Below are positions 1-9,771 of a stretch of DNA of 64,000 nucleotides, in pieces. This DNA is from Paenibacillus sp. SYP-B4298 (lineage in GTDB: Bacteria > Bacillota > Bacilli > Paenibacillales > Paenibacillaceae): assembly GCF_027627475.1 (NCBI RefSeq), contig NZ_CP115484.1, positions 5,270,001-5,334,000 of the forward strand. The letters run 5' to 3'. Made by a program: the position numbers and the translations under genes. The first letter of the stretch is position 1; each line of letters opens with the position of its first letter. The notes beneath the pieces were generated by a model that had not been told where the DNA came from, made no database searches, and saw only the letters and a program-made list of their open reading frames with translations.

Positions 1-496
<496 letters not shown>

Positions 497-567
497 AGTA
501 AGACTTCAGCTAAGGAATGAACCTTTTGATTTCGCATCCAGTTTTCAGTGTGCAAGACATACTGACC

Positions 568-684
568 GTTTGGTGGCAATGGCGGAAGGGAACCACGCGT
601 ACCCATCTCGAACACGACCGTTAAGCCTTCCAGCGCCGATGGTACTTGGACCGCAGGGTCCTGGGAGAGTAGGACGTCGCCAAG
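568..684 (+). rRNA. 5S ribosomal RNA
   Basis: About 117 nt that begin GTTTGGTGGC and end GTCGCCAAGC, so the two ends pair as helix I of 5S rRNA. The internal 'CCCATCTCGAACACG' is the conserved loop B/C region. It lies about 70 nt after the 23S end, as expected in a 16S-23S-5S operon. The exact ends are uncertain by one or two bases. Confidence 0.95.
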
Positions 685-693
685 CACATAAGA

Positions 694-722
694 GCCTGTC
701 GCATTTTGCGGCAGGCTTTTTT
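694..722 (+). terminator. Intrinsic terminator of the rRNA operon
   Basis: GCCTGTCGC (694-702) pairs with GCGGCAGGC (708-716) over nine base pairs including one G-T pair, with a 5-nt loop, and runs straight into TTTTTT. It stands 10 nt after the 5S gene. Confidence 0.9.
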
Positions 723-844
723 GTGTTTTCTTGGCCTCAGCTTGGGCTGTATGGGGGAGTGAACCGGAACGAAGAAGCTGATTCCGAACCTCCACGGTCC
801 CCCATGATGAATGCGATAGCCGCAACTCTGCGCTGCGCTCTCGA

Positions 845-1375
845 CTATCGCTTGTAGAAGCTGACAGCAGTATCATCAAGCAGCAGCACTCCATCCTTGC
901 GGAGACGGCGCACCCGGCTAAGGATGATCATACGGGGGGCTAACGCCCACAGATGCCAGCTAATGAGGCTGATCATCGCCGATTCGTTGATCCAGGGGTA
1001 AGCTAGCGCCAAGGCGCACAGACCAATCCATAGTAAGTGACGGTGCAGTCTGCGAAACAACTGATGCTCGACCATAGCGATCGGTAGATAACCGATCCAT
1101 GGCGCTTTATACCGCCAACCCCAACGACGATCCTCAGGCTCCTCTACTCGTATCATCGTTAGCCTAATAATGACCCAATGCAGCAGGTAGATGGATAATC
1201 CGCTTATGAGCCAGATGATTAGGCCGATATAGCCATACAACATTATCTGAAATATGCCTAAACCGGAGACAATGAGGGCATAGCTTGTTAAAGCTTCATT
1301 TTGGATATGGATTTTCTTAATGAGTTGGTAATGATAGATCGTAGCGTTCTCGTTAAGCTCTTCTAATCGCTGCAC
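845..1375 (-). CDS. Unknown small membrane protein
   Basis: A 176-residue protein that I do not recognise. After a short charged N-terminus it has two closely spaced hydrophobic segments (about residues 30-75), a basic/aromatic middle with 'RRWGWRYKAPWIG', and a second hydrophobic pair (about 112-150), then a basic C-terminus; about four membrane passes are likely. The start is GTG at 1375, chosen because GGAGGGG lies 7-8 nt before it. It is alone on the minus strand, between the rRNA operon and gin, and its codon use looks like that of its neighbours. No enzymatic motif is visible, so no function is proposed. Confidence 0.7.
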   Translation of the reverse strand: MQRLEELNENATIYHYQLIKKIHIQNEALTSYALIVSGLGIFQIMLYGYIGLIIWLISGLSIYLLHWVIIRLTMIRVEEPEDRRWGWRYKAPWIGYLPIAMVEHQLFRRLHRHLLWIGLCALALAYPWINESAMISLISWHLWALAPRMIILSRVRRLRKDGVLLLDDTAVSFYKR

Positions 1376-1670
1376 GTTATTGCCCCTCCAGCTTGCTCCA
1401 GAGTCATATAGTATACATATCGGACGAAGGGCGGTTTAACTTTATGGTGATGAAGGAGGATGACGCGGGAACCAATTGTAAAATAGATGAATACGATGTA
1501 AAAAATCGCCCACAACCATCGATTCTTGTATGAAATCCTCATGAATCAGCTAGGGGCAATGAGACCCTTATTCAATTAATATTGAAAATCGCTATGAAAC
1601 AAGTATACTTTCCTATCATTTGTGCCATAATGAAGGTATGCAAGACTATGAATAAAGGACGGGATAAACG
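1376..1670. other. Intergenic region between two divergent genes
   Basis: This 295-bp gap lies between the divergent membrane-protein gene and gin. It holds the ribosome-binding site of the former and a candidate forespore promoter for the latter. I see no convincing gene, RNA or repeat in the rest. Confidence 0.5.
1603..1632 (+). promoter_or_regulatory. Candidate forespore (sigma-F/sigma-G type) promoter of gin
   Basis: GTATA at 1603-1607 is followed after 18 nt by CATAATG at 1626-1632. This resembles the sigma-G pattern (GYATR, 18 nt, CATnnTA) with one mismatch. B. subtilis csfB/gin is transcribed in the forespore, which fits, but the match is short. Confidence 0.35.
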
Positions 1671-1859
1671 ATGGAAGAGGAATACCGTCAGACATGCTGC
1701 ATCGTATGCAACCAGGAGAAGGATGAGGGAATATTTATTATGTCTGAATTCATCTGTGATGCGTGCGAAGCGGAGATGGTCAGAACAGATGTAAGGGATG
1801 CGAAATACCCTTTCTTCATTCATCAGCTACGGCGCATCTGGCTGCAAAAAAATGCATGA
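1671..1859 (+). CDS. csfB: Sigma-G inhibitor Gin (CsfB)
   Basis: A 62-residue protein with two CxxC pairs (C10/C13 and C29/C32) that form the zinc site of the Gin family, followed by the family's 'DAKYPFFIHQLRRIW' region. Gin binds forespore sigma-G, and also sigma-E, to prevent premature or misplaced activity during sporulation. The start ATG is preceded by AAGGACGGG about 6 nt upstream. In B. subtilis csfB is also upstream of yaaO and tmk, but there xpaC and yaaN lie between; here the decarboxylase gene follows directly. Length and cysteine spacing fit the family. Confidence 0.85.
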   Translation: MEEEYRQTCCIVCNQEKDEGIFIMSEFICDACEAEMVRTDVRDAKYPFFIHQLRRIWLQKNA

Positions 1860-2056
1860 TGTGCATAGAAGCAGACGTGATCTTCTCTTGTTCCCTTCGG
1901 TGTCTTCTGCGGTGTAAGAGTGAAATCTCTTGGGCGGCAGAAGGCTCCGAGGGGTTTTTGGCGTGGTCAGGCTACACAATTTGCATCAATGATGCAGGAG
2001 GATATGGTAAAATTTAAATACTACTATGATATGTTGCATGATTAGAGAGGCTGATA

Positions 2057-3685
2057 ATGAAGATGAATTCCTGGCATACTCCTTTGTTCGATATGTTATC
2101 TCAGCACGCTGCATTGAATCCGCTCAGCTTGCATGTGCCCGGTCATCAGTATGGTCACATATTGCAGCAGCTTCCTCCTCAGGTGCGCGCCAGCTTTGAG
2201 AGCATAATGCGCCTGGATGTGACGGAGCTGTCGGTTACAGACGATCTACATCAACCGGAAGGAGCCATTCACGAGGCTCAGCAATTGGCAGCACAACTGT
2301 ATGGCGCGGAGGAGACCTATTTTCTGATTGGAGGGAGCACCTCTGGCAATTTGGCGCTGCTGCTGAGCCAGTGTCCGCGAGATGCCATCCTGATCACACA
2401 GCGCAATGTTCATAAGTCGATTTTGAATGGCATCATGTTGTCCGGCGCTCAGGCGGTATTTCTCTCTCCACAGCTTGACGCTGCCAGTGGGCTGCCTACC
2501 GTACCTGCCTTGGCTGATCTGGAGCAAGCATTGTCCCTGTATCCGCAGGCAGCGGCTGTCCTATTGAGCAGCCCCAATTATTATGGTCAGGGTGTACACC
2601 TGCAAGCCTATGCCGAGCTAGTGCATCGCTATGGCATTCCGCTGCTCATCGATGAAGCGCACGGCGCCCATTACGGACTTCATCCGAAGCTGCCGGGGGG
2701 AGCCGTGAAGGCGGGAGCAGATGCGGTCGTACAATCGACACATAAGACGTTGCCTGCACTGACGATGGGTGCGATGCTTCATATCCAAGGGCCGCTTATC
2801 GATCGAGGCAGGCTGAGGCAGACACTAGCGGCCATTCAGTCTTCAAGCCCATCGTATCCTATCATGGCGTCGCTTGATGTCGCCCGAGCAGCCTGTGCGC
2901 ATCAGGGGGCGACGTTGTTTGACCGTGCGCTGGCCGTCTCCATCAGCCTCCGCCAAGCGATATGCGAGCAGTTGCCCTGGGTGGGGGCAGTGGCGGGGGG
3001 CTTAGGTGCATCATGTTCCGTTCCAGAGGATGGGCAATCCAACGATCAACCACCGTCTGCGCAGGTACAACAAGCGGCAGTGGACACGGTCGATCCTCTA
3101 CGCCTGTGCATCTATGATCGCACGGATGGCATATCCGGCTACGACTGGCAGAAGCAGTTGGAGCGCGAAGGGATATGGGCGGAGATGGCAGATACGCGCT
3201 ACTGTGTGTTGCTCATTGGTTTATCCGTTGGCGAGGCCGAGGCGAGCCGTATGCTGCGGGCACTGCATGCGATCTCCGAGCGATGTCGATTGAAGGAACG
3301 ATGGATTGAGGCAGCGAGTGATCATGCTTCAGAGACAGCGGCGGAGAGTATAGCGGCAGCATCTGCTGTGCCAGCGAGCCGCCAGAAGCAGATGTATGGC
3401 GGAATGGCTACGATATGGAGCGCATCTCCCTCTCGCATCTCTGAGCCTGTACGCTTGTCGTGGCTTGACCGTACATCAGAGGCTACGGAGCAGGTGAGGC
3501 TGCAGGATAGTGCAGGGAAAATTTGTGCAGAGATGATCACGCCTTATCCTCCCGGCATACCTATATTGTATCCGGGCGAGCGACTTACTCCAGAGGTGAT
3601 TGCTGTTATTAGCAGTCTAGCGGGGCAGGGAGCGAAGTTCCAGGGGGCATCTGATCCGACTATGATGCGTATCAAGGTGTATTAA
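2057..3685 (+). CDS. Orn/Lys/Arg decarboxylase family protein (YaaO/SpeA-like)
   Basis: A 542-residue PLP-dependent fold-type I decarboxylase. Early motifs include 'HVPGHQYGH' near residue 25 and 'FLIGGSTSGNLAL' near 90; 'LLIDEAHGAHYG' precedes 'STHKTLPALTMGAM', where the lysine after STH should carry PLP. The family removes CO2 from lysine, arginine or ornithine to give polyamine precursors; the substrate cannot be told from sequence. RBS AGAGAGG is 6 nt before ATG. It sits directly upstream of tmk, as yaaO does in B. subtilis. The C-terminal part (after about residue 400) is less conserved and rich in Ala and Ser. Confidence 0.88.
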   Translation: MKMNSWHTPLFDMLSQHAALNPLSLHVPGHQYGHILQQLPPQVRASFESIMRLDVTELSVTDDLHQPEGAIHEAQQLAAQLYGAEETYFLIGGSTSGNLALLLSQCPRDAILITQRNVHKSILNGIMLSGAQAVFLSPQLDAASGLPTVPALADLEQALSLYPQAAAVLLSSPNYYGQGVHLQAYAELVHRYGIPLLIDEAHGAHYGLHPKLPGGAVKAGADAVVQSTHKTLPALTMGAMLHIQGPLIDRGRLRQTLAAIQSSSPSYPIMASLDVARAACAHQGATLFDRALAVSISLRQAICEQLPWVGAVAGGLGASCSVPEDGQSNDQPPSAQVQQAAVDTVDPLRLCIYDRTDGISGYDWQKQLEREGIWAEMADTRYCVLLIGLSVGEAEASRMLRALHAISERCRLKERWIEAASDHASETAAESIAAASAVPASRQKQMYGGMATIWSASPSRISEPVRLSWLDRTSEATEQVRLQDSAGKICAEMITPYPPGIPILYPGERLTPEVIAVISSLAGQGAKFQGASDPTMMRIKVY

Positions 3686-3732
3686 GTGGCTTGATGTAAA
3701 TGGGAGGATTGCAGCGACCCAGCGATTCATCG

Positions 3733-3761
3733 TTTACCGGGACGAGCGGCTTTGTTACAAT
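3733..3761 (+). promoter_or_regulatory. Sigma-A promoter inside the tmk upstream region
   Basis: TTTACC (3733-3738), 17-nt spacer, TACAAT (3756-3761). It lies downstream of an ATG at 3700 that is in frame with tmk, so a transcript from it could only use a later start. This supports a downstream start for tmk. Confidence 0.55.
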
Positions 3762-3795
3762 AGATGAGATACTGAAACGATTAGGAGCATTGGCT

Positions 3796-4491
3796 TTGAA
3801 CGATAAACGAATGGATTCAACCCATGTCCAGCAGTTGTCCACGCTGTCCGGGCTGCGATTACCTTCGGGATGCTTCATTACGGTGGAGGGTGGAGAGGGT
3901 GCAGGCAAGACGACGCTGATCAGCGAACTGGAGCACCGTCTGAGTGAGGCTGGCGTTCCGGTGGTAACGACGAGAGAGCCGGGAGGAATCGCGATCGCGG
4001 AGGAGATTCGCGGCGTTATTCTAAATGCTCGCCATACGGCGATGGATGCAAGAACGGAAGCGCTCTTGTATGCCGCCGCGCGCAGACAGCATCTTGTAGA
4101 GAAGGTTGTGCCTGCATTACAGCAGGGGGCTGTTGTCATCTGCGATCGTTTCATCGACAGCAGCTTGGCGTATCAGGGCTATGCCAGAGGGCTTGGCATG
4201 GAGGCCGTGTGGGAGATTAACCGCTTCGCTATAGGCGAGACGATGCCGGATCTGACCTTATGGATGGATATTGAGCCAGCGCTAGGACTGCAGCGTATTC
4301 ATCGCGATGGGGCACGGGAACTCAATCGTCTTGACCTGGAGGGACTGCGATTCCATGAGCAGGTTCGTGAGGGCTATCAACGGGTATATGAATTGTATTC
4401 GGAACGGATCGTCCGCCTGGACGCGTCACTATCTGCCGAGCAGGTGCTGGAGCAGGCGATTGTAGCTGTTATCCAGAGATTCGCAAGGTAG
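3796..4491 (+). CDS. tmk: Thymidylate kinase
   Basis: This enzyme phosphorylates dTMP to dTDP for DNA synthesis. The P-loop 'GGEGAGKTT' (about residues 32-40), 'TREPGG', and '[12 protein letters not shown]' are all family motifs. Typical Tmk proteins begin two or three residues before 'FITFEG', so every possible start here gives an N-terminal extension. TTG at 3796 is chosen because AGGAG lies 8 nt before it and a good promoter ends just upstream; ATG at 3700 would give 263 residues and ATG at 3811 is another option. It is followed by darA, yaaR and holB in the usual order. Confidence 0.9.
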   Translation: MNDKRMDSTHVQQLSTLSGLRLPSGCFITVEGGEGAGKTTLISELEHRLSEAGVPVVTTREPGGIAIAEEIRGVILNARHTAMDARTEALLYAAARRQHLVEKVVPALQQGAVVICDRFIDSSLAYQGYARGLGMEAVWEINRFAIGETMPDLTLWMDIEPALGLQRIHRDGARELNRLDLEGLRFHEQVREGYQRVYELYSERIVRLDASLSAEQVLEQAIVAVIQRFAR

Positions 4492-4518
4492 TGAAACCGT
4501 TCCTTCCATTAAAGGTTT

Positions 4519-4548
4519 TTCTACGTCTCATGTCTAATTATATATAAT
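4519..4548 (+). promoter_or_regulatory. Candidate sigma-A promoter upstream of darA
   Basis: A perfect TATAAT at 4543-4548 follows TTCTAC (4519-4524) after 18 nt. The -35 match is weak. It would give darA a leader of about 105 nt. Confidence 0.4.
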
Positions 4549-4613
4549 AGTAGAAAAGCGTAGATACTACGTCGTACAGCTCCATGAGGGCGAAGTGCAC
4601 GTAACCGTTATAG

Positions 4614-4988
<375 letters not shown>

Positions 4989-4994
4989 TCGGGT

Positions 4995-5450
4995 GTGACG
5001 GTAGAGATGAAAATTAACCCCGGTTTTCGACCGCTCGGTCAGGAACGGGCGCGGGCGGATCTCAGCTCTCGTCCTTCCAATCCGATGAACTTTGCAGATG
5101 TGATGGGGCAGCAGGACCATCTGAGAACCCAAGAACAGCTCCAGAAGAAGCTGCAGGACATTCATAACCAGGGCGAGCGGCTGACCAAGTCCATGACCGT
5201 GCGCGAATTGACCGTGTACAAGCAGATGGTCAAGAGGTTTCTGGAGGATACGCTGCGGCGCGGCGTAGGCCTCAAGGAGACGAAGGGCTGGGATCGGCGC
5301 GGACGAACCAAGCGGTATAAGCTGCTTGAGGAGATTGACGCTGTCCTGATCAGCATGGGGGAGGAGCTGCTGGAGACGGAGCAAGGCAGGATTGAGCTGC
5401 TGGAGCGGGTCGGCGAGATTAGAGGTCTGCTGATCAATTATTTTTTTTGA
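4995..5450 (+). CDS. yaaR: YaaR family protein (DUF327)
   Basis: A 151-residue, highly charged, largely helical protein of the YaaR/DUF327 family, function unknown. It contains the family's 'TVYKQMVKRFLEDTLRRGVGL' area near the middle and 'GRIELLERVGEIRGLLINYFF' at the C-terminus. GTG at 4995 gives the reading used here; ATG at 5007 is an equally reasonable start, because neither has a strong ribosome-binding site. It is translationally close to darA (6 nt) and holB (15 nt), suggesting one transcript. Confidence 0.85.
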   Translation: MTVEMKINPGFRPLGQERARADLSSRPSNPMNFADVMGQQDHLRTQEQLQKKLQDIHNQGERLTKSMTVRELTVYKQMVKRFLEDTLRRGVGLKETKGWDRRGRTKRYKLLEEIDAVLISMGEELLETEQGRIELLERVGEIRGLLINYFF

Positions 5451-5465
5451 GGAGCAGTACAAGCG

Positions 5466-6455
5466 ATGTCATTCCAGAACATTGTTGGACAAGAAAATGC
5501 GAAGCGAATATTGCAGCAGGCGCTGGAGCGCAAGCAGGTATCCCATGCTTATCTGTTCAGCGGCCCGTCTGGCACGGGGAAACGTGCAACTGCAATGGCA
5601 TTTGCCAAAGCGCTGTTCTGTGAGCGTAATGGAACGGATGCGTGCGGGGAGTGTCTGTCCTGCCGCAAGCTGGAGCATGGTAATCAGCCTAACCTGTTGC
5701 AGATTGCTCCAGACGGGGCAACGATCAAGATCGATCAGATTCGAGAGCTGCAGCATGAGCTATCCTATCGGCAGCAGGGACAGGAACGCAAGGTCTATAT
5801 TCTCGAAGGAGCCGAGAAGCTGACGCTTCCAGCCGCCAACAGTCTGCTGAAATTTCTCGAAGAGCCCTCGTCTCCGATTACTGCCCTTTTGCTCACTGAT
5901 AATGGGCAAGCGATTCTGCCTACGATTCGCTCCCGATCCCAGATCGTTCCCTTCCATCCGATGGCTCCTGCTGAGCTGCAGACGGCGTTGTTGAACGAGG
6001 GGCACCCGCCTCAGCTTGTCCGGGTTGCTGTTCATCTGGCCTCCGGTATGGATGCATGTAGGGAGATTATCCAACAAGAGGGGTTTGCAGAAACGAGAAA
6101 CGTAGTGATACAATTAGGCAAGGAGAGCTTGACAAAGTATACAGCGGCTATGGTGACGCTGTCACAGAATGTATTCAAGTCAGGCTCCAGCCAGCAGCCA
6201 GAGCAGTTGATGTCGATGCTGCTGCTATGGTACAAGGATATGATTCACTATCAGACCGGCAGGGAAGATGTGATCGTCTACAACGACCAGTTGGAATGGA
6301 TACGGAATCATGCCTTTGCGCGTTCGGCTGAAGGTTGGGTGTATTGTATGGAGTCTACGTTGGAAGCTGGCAAGCGGATCCGTGCGCATGTGGCGCCGCA
6401 GTTGGCCTTCGAGCAATTTCTGGTGAACCTTCAGGAGGGCAGAAGCCTTGTATAA
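5466..6455 (+). CDS. holB: DNA polymerase III, delta' subunit
   Basis: The 329-residue clamp-loader subunit of the replicative polymerase. It begins with the AAA+ core 'FQNIVGQENAKRIL', Walker A 'GPSGTGKR' (residues 33-40), and a four-cysteine zinc module (C52, C60, C63, C66), followed by 'LLKFLEEPSS' and the sensor 'RSRSQIVPF'. Delta' is the stator of the clamp loader. RBS GAGGAG overlaps the yaaR stop. Its end overlaps the TTG start of ricT by 8 nt, so the two are probably translationally coupled. Confidence 0.95.
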   Translation: MSFQNIVGQENAKRILQQALERKQVSHAYLFSGPSGTGKRATAMAFAKALFCERNGTDACGECLSCRKLEHGNQPNLLQIAPDGATIKIDQIRELQHELSYRQQGQERKVYILEGAEKLTLPAANSLLKFLEEPSSPITALLLTDNGQAILPTIRSRSQIVPFHPMAPAELQTALLNEGHPPQLVRVAVHLASGMDACREIIQQEGFAETRNVVIQLGKESLTKYTAAMVTLSQNVFKSGSSQQPEQLMSMLLLWYKDMIHYQTGREDVIVYNDQLEWIRNHAFARSAEGWVYCMESTLEAGKRIRAHVAPQLAFEQFLVNLQEGRSLV

Positions 6456-7251
6456 TGTTGTAGGTGTCCGCTTTAAGAAGGCGGGTAAAATATATTATTT
6501 TGACCCTGTAGAGCATGCAGTGGAGAAAAACCAGCATGTCATTGTCGAAACGGCAAGAGGGATTGAGTATGGAAAAGTCGTAGTCGGACAAAAGCAGGTG
6601 GAGGAGGAGGATGTTGTTCTTCCCTTGAAGAAGGTGATCCGGATCGCAGGAGACGCCGACGCCAAGGTGATGGAGGAGAACAGAAACGCTGCCAAGAATG
6701 CTTTTACTACCTGTATGGGCAAGATTCGCGATCATCAGTTGAAGATGAAGCTGGTGGATGTGGAGTTTACGTTTGATCGCAATAAAATTATTTTTTATTT
6801 CACGGCAGAGGGCAGAGTGGATTTCAGGGAGCTGGTGAAGGATCTTGCCAGTGTGTTCCGCACACGAATCGAGCTGCGCCAGATCGGCGTCCGTGATGAG
6901 GCCAAGATGCTGGGAGGCATCGGGCCGTGCGGCAGAATATTGTGCTGCTCCTCCTGGCTTGGTGATTTTGAGCCGGTGTCCATCAAGATGGCGAAGGATC
7001 AGAACCTGTCGCTCAACCCGACCAAAATATCTGGTCTGTGCGGACGGCTGATGTGCTGTCTGAAATACGAGCATGATAATTATGAGAGCATTCGCGAGGA
7101 GCTGCCGGCTACCGGCAAGGTCGTTATTACCTCGCTTGGCGAAGGAAAGGTTACGGGCATTAACGCTTCTGCGCGGACGGTCTATGTTCAACTGTTCGAG
7201 ACGGGAGGCAAACCGAAAGAGCTGCCTTTTGATGATGTTGTGGTAAAATAA
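6448..7251 (+). CDS. ricT: RicT (YaaT), PSP1-domain regulator
   Basis: A 267-residue PSP1-domain protein. RicT works with RicA and RicF in a complex that stimulates RNA processing by RNase Y and promotes sporulation, competence and biofilm formation in B. subtilis. The sequence shows the PSP1 N-terminus '[15 protein letters not shown]', and cysteine clusters 'GPCGRILCC' and 'GLCGRLMCC', which in B. subtilis help bind iron-sulfur clusters. The TTG start has GGAGGGC about 7 nt upstream, within the end of holB. Confidence 0.94.
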   Translation: MYNVVGVRFKKAGKIYYFDPVEHAVEKNQHVIVETARGIEYGKVVVGQKQVEEEDVVLPLKKVIRIAGDADAKVMEENRNAAKNAFTTCMGKIRDHQLKMKLVDVEFTFDRNKIIFYFTAEGRVDFRELVKDLASVFRTRIELRQIGVRDEAKMLGGIGPCGRILCCSSWLGDFEPVSIKMAKDQNLSLNPTKISGLCGRLMCCLKYEHDNYESIREELPATGKVVITSLGEGKVTGINASARTVYVQLFETGGKPKELPFDDVVVK

Positions 7252-7285
7252 TCGACGATTTTGCGCGGTACTCTGGGGTGGGGAC

Positions 7286-7690
7286 TTGGAGAATCATAAT
7301 TTATTCAAACGAATGGATCAATTAGAAACACATGTCGGCGGGCTGCACACCGAGCTTGGTGAGATGAAGCTATTGATTAAAGCGCTACTTGAAGAGAATA
7401 AACGCCTCAGCATAGAAAACCAACAGCTTAGAGACCTGTTCAAGCGTGAATCCCTGCATGTGGTCGATGAAGCCTCTGTTGAAGAGGTGGAGCAGGCTCC
7501 ACAGATGCAGCAAGAGACATCTGACGGCAGTGCAGGCTTCACCAGCAGGGAGACGCCCGCGGTTGGTGAGGGACATGACAATCTGGCTCGGTTGTATCAT
7601 GAGGGTTTTCATATTTGCAATGTATATTATGGACATCTGCGCACGGAGGGAGACTGTCTGTTCTGTCTCTCATTCCTGAACAAGGATTGA
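7286..7690 (+). CDS. yabA: Replication initiation control protein YabA
   Basis: A 134-residue YabA. The N-terminal half is a leucine-zipper-like coiled coil (about residues 5-55), and the C-terminal end has a zinc-binding group with H, C and the 'GDCLFC' motif near residues 120-130. YabA binds DnaA and the clamp DnaN, limiting re-initiation of replication. The TTG start is preceded by GGGGTGGGG. The acidic, variable middle (about 65-105) is a linker. It follows ricT after 34 nt, as in B. subtilis. Confidence 0.92.
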   Translation: MENHNLFKRMDQLETHVGGLHTELGEMKLLIKALLEENKRLSIENQQLRDLFKRESLHVVDEASVEEVEQAPQMQQETSDGSAGFTSRETPAVGEGHDNLARLYHEGFHICNVYYGHLRTEGDCLFCLSFLNKD

Positions 7691-7744
7691 TGACAGGAAG
7701 GTTGAATCCGGTGCAGACCCCTATTACTTAATAGGTAGGTTGAA

Positions 7745-7770
7745 GAAGACCCCATGTGTGGGTCTTCTTT
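7745..7770 (+). terminator. Probable terminator after yabA
   Basis: GAAGACCC (7745-7752) pairs perfectly with GGGTCTTC (7760-7767), with a 7-nt loop, followed by only TTT. The short T-run suggests partial termination, leaving some read-through into trmN6. Confidence 0.6.
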
Positions 7771-7836
7771 CAATTCGATGCGCAATTGGCGGCATATCGC
7801 CTTCAATTCATCCGTTGCGCATGGTGGAGGAGGAGC

Positions 7837-8604
7837 ATGGATATGGAGAGGGTGAAGGCAGAGCTGCTGCCGTCGGAGCGACTGGATGATCTGTTAACCC
7901 ACGAGTTGCATATTATTCAGAGCCCGGAGGTATTCAGCTTCTCAATGGATGCCGTGCTGCTGGCCAGATTCGCCAGTGTACCTCGCAAAGGTCAGATCCT
8001 TGATCTATGCACGGGCAACGGGGTCATTCCACTGCTGCTGAGTACGCGCACCCAGGCGAGGATCGATGCGGTGGAGATTCAGCCGCGGCTGGCCGATATG
8101 GCGCGGCGCAGTGTGCAATGGAACGGACTAGAGGAGCAAATCCGCATCGTTCAGGGGGATCTGCGCAGCTATCATCTGGAGCAGGGGTATGGGGTTTACG
8201 ATCTGGTGACAGTCAACCCCCCTTACATGCCAGCGAGCACTGGCGACCAAAATTCAAATGAGCATATGGCCATTGCCCGCCATGAGATTCACTGTACGCT
8301 GCAAGAGGTCGCGGCAGCGTGCTCGCGCCTGGTGCGGACTGGCGGCAAGGTCGCTATGGTGCACCGACCGTCGCGGCTCGCTGAGATTATCGATGCGATG
8401 AGAGCCGTGCGGCTGGAGCCCAAGCGGCTGCGCATGGTGCATCCGCATGCCGAGGCTGAGGCCAATATGGTGCTGATCGAGGCTTCGCGGGATGGCAAGC
8501 CGGAGCTGAGAGTGCTGCCGCCGCTCATCGTGTATGATGCCAATCATCGTTATCAGCAGGAGCTAATGGAAATCTACTACGGGCAAGTATCTCAAGAAGG
8601 CTAG
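7837..8604 (+). CDS. yabB: tRNA1(Val) adenine-N6 methyltransferase-like protein (YabB/TrmN6 family)
   Basis: A class I SAM-dependent methyltransferase. 'LDLCTGNGVIPLLL' is the SAM-binding motif I, 'VEIQPRLADMARR' is motif II, and 'VNPPYMP' is the NPPY active site of N6-adenine methyltransferases. The family methylates A37 of tRNA1(Val) in E. coli; the B. subtilis enzyme is its relative, and the exact site here is inferred. ATG at 7837 is chosen because GGAGGAGGAG lies just before it; the frame stays open upstream to 7756 but that part overlaps the terminator. Product length is 255 residues. Confidence 0.88.
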   Translation: MDMERVKAELLPSERLDDLLTHELHIIQSPEVFSFSMDAVLLARFASVPRKGQILDLCTGNGVIPLLLSTRTQARIDAVEIQPRLADMARRSVQWNGLEEQIRIVQGDLRSYHLEQGYGVYDLVTVNPPYMPASTGDQNSNEHMAIARHEIHCTLQEVAAACSRLVRTGGKVAMVHRPSRLAEIIDAMRAVRLEPKRLRMVHPHAEAEANMVLIEASRDGKPELRVLPPLIVYDANHRYQQELMEIYYGQVSQEG

Positions 8605-8623
8605 CCGAAAGGATGAATATACG

Positions 8624-9538
8624 GTGGTAAAGGTGCAAAAGAGCTTTCAGGCCGGTCATGAGACGGGAACGCTCTATCTGGTTGCTACGCCTATTGGCAA
8701 CCTGGAGGATATGACCTTCCGGGCGATTCGAACGCTACGTGAGGCAGAGCTGATCGCGGCCGAGGATACCCGTCAGACTCGCAAGCTGTTGACACATTTT
8801 GAGATCGCAACCCGTCTGGTCAGCTATCATGAGCATAATAAGCAGGCCAGCGGTCAGGAGCTGATTCGCCTGTTGACGGAGGGCATGACGATCGCTCTGG
8901 TTAGCGATGCCGGCTTGCCTGCCATCTCTGACCCTGGCGCAGATCTCGTCCGTGAAGCTGTGGAGGCGGGTATCCCTGTCGTGCCAATCCCTGGAGCGAA
9001 TGCAGCGCTCTCCTCCCTCATTATGTCCGGGCTGCCGACCGAGCGGTTTACCTTCGCCGGCTTCCCGCCGCGGGATAAGAAGCCGTTGCTTCTCTGGCTG
9101 GAGGAGCTGCGGAGCCAGCGTGGCACACTGCTGCTCTATGAATCGCCCCATCGCTTGAAGAAGACCTTGCAGGCGATGCTGGAGCAATGGGGGAACCGGA
9201 GACTGGCGATGACCCGTGAGCTCACGAAGAAGCATGAGGAGGCTGTACATGGTACGGTATCTGAATGCCTGGAATGGCTGGAGGAGCACCCGCCCCTGGG
9301 GGAATATTGCCTCGTGGTCGAGGGAGCGGACAGCGATGCGGCAGCGACTGGCGAGCAGGGGGCGGCATGGTGGTCGGATATGACGATCGAACAGCATGTC
9401 CATCACTATATGGAGCAGGCAACAGGCAAAAGCCGCAAGGAAGCGATGAAGCAGGTCGGTAAGGATAGAGGGCTAAGCAAGCGGGACATCTATAATCAGA
9501 TTATGATTAAAGAGGATGATACTGAAACGCAGCATTAG
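8624..9538 (+). CDS. rsmI: 16S rRNA (cytidine-1402-2'-O)-methyltransferase
   Basis: A 304-residue RsmI of the tetrapyrrole methylase fold. Motifs visible are 'LVATPIGNLEDMTFRA', 'AAEDTRQTRKLL', 'SDAGLPAISDPG', 'PGANAALSSLIMSGLP' and 'YESPHRL'. It adds the 2'-O-methyl group to C1402 of 16S rRNA, tuning the P site. GTG start at 8624 with GAAAGGATG upstream. In B. subtilis yazA lies between yabB and rsmI; here only 19 nt separate them and no GIY-YIG gene is present. Confidence 0.95.
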   Translation: MVKVQKSFQAGHETGTLYLVATPIGNLEDMTFRAIRTLREAELIAAEDTRQTRKLLTHFEIATRLVSYHEHNKQASGQELIRLLTEGMTIALVSDAGLPAISDPGADLVREAVEAGIPVVPIPGANAALSSLIMSGLPTERFTFAGFPPRDKKPLLLWLEELRSQRGTLLLYESPHRLKKTLQAMLEQWGNRRLAMTRELTKKHEEAVHGTVSECLEWLEEHPPLGEYCLVVEGADSDAAATGEQGAAWWSDMTIEQHVHHYMEQATGKSRKEAMKQVGKDRGLSKRDIYNQIMIKEDDTETQH

Positions 9539-9599
9539 GAATGGGACGAGGGTACGTAACGAGTGTACGCCGTGCGCAGCGGCCTGATGGGACAACGGA

Positions 9600-9640
9600 C
9601 GGCAAGGTCAAGCAGGGGGAATACCTACTTGTCCTTGCCG
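9600..9640. repeat. Long inverted repeat without T-run
   Basis: CGGCAAGGTCAAG (9600-9612) pairs with CTTGTCCTTGCCG (9628-9640), twelve of thirteen pairs, loop 15 nt. Neither strand has a run of T after it, so it is not a standard terminator. It lies between the ends of rsmI and abrB. Confidence 0.5.
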
Positions 9641-9668
9641 CCCGTGTCATTGTCACGCTGCTGGCGCA

Positions 9669-9708
9669 CAAAAAAAGACCTTCCTGGCCGGGTTCTAGCA
9701 CAGGAAGG
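9669..9708 (-). terminator. Intrinsic terminator of abrB
   Basis: Read on the minus strand, CCTTCCTG (9701-9708) pairs with CAGGAAGG (9679-9686) and is followed, after TC, by a run of seven T. It is about 65 nt past the abrB stop codon. Confidence 0.75.
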
Positions 9709-9771
9709 CAACAAGGAGTATAAAAAGGTTAGAATTAACAATGTTGATTTTTTTATTATAACTTATTTTTT

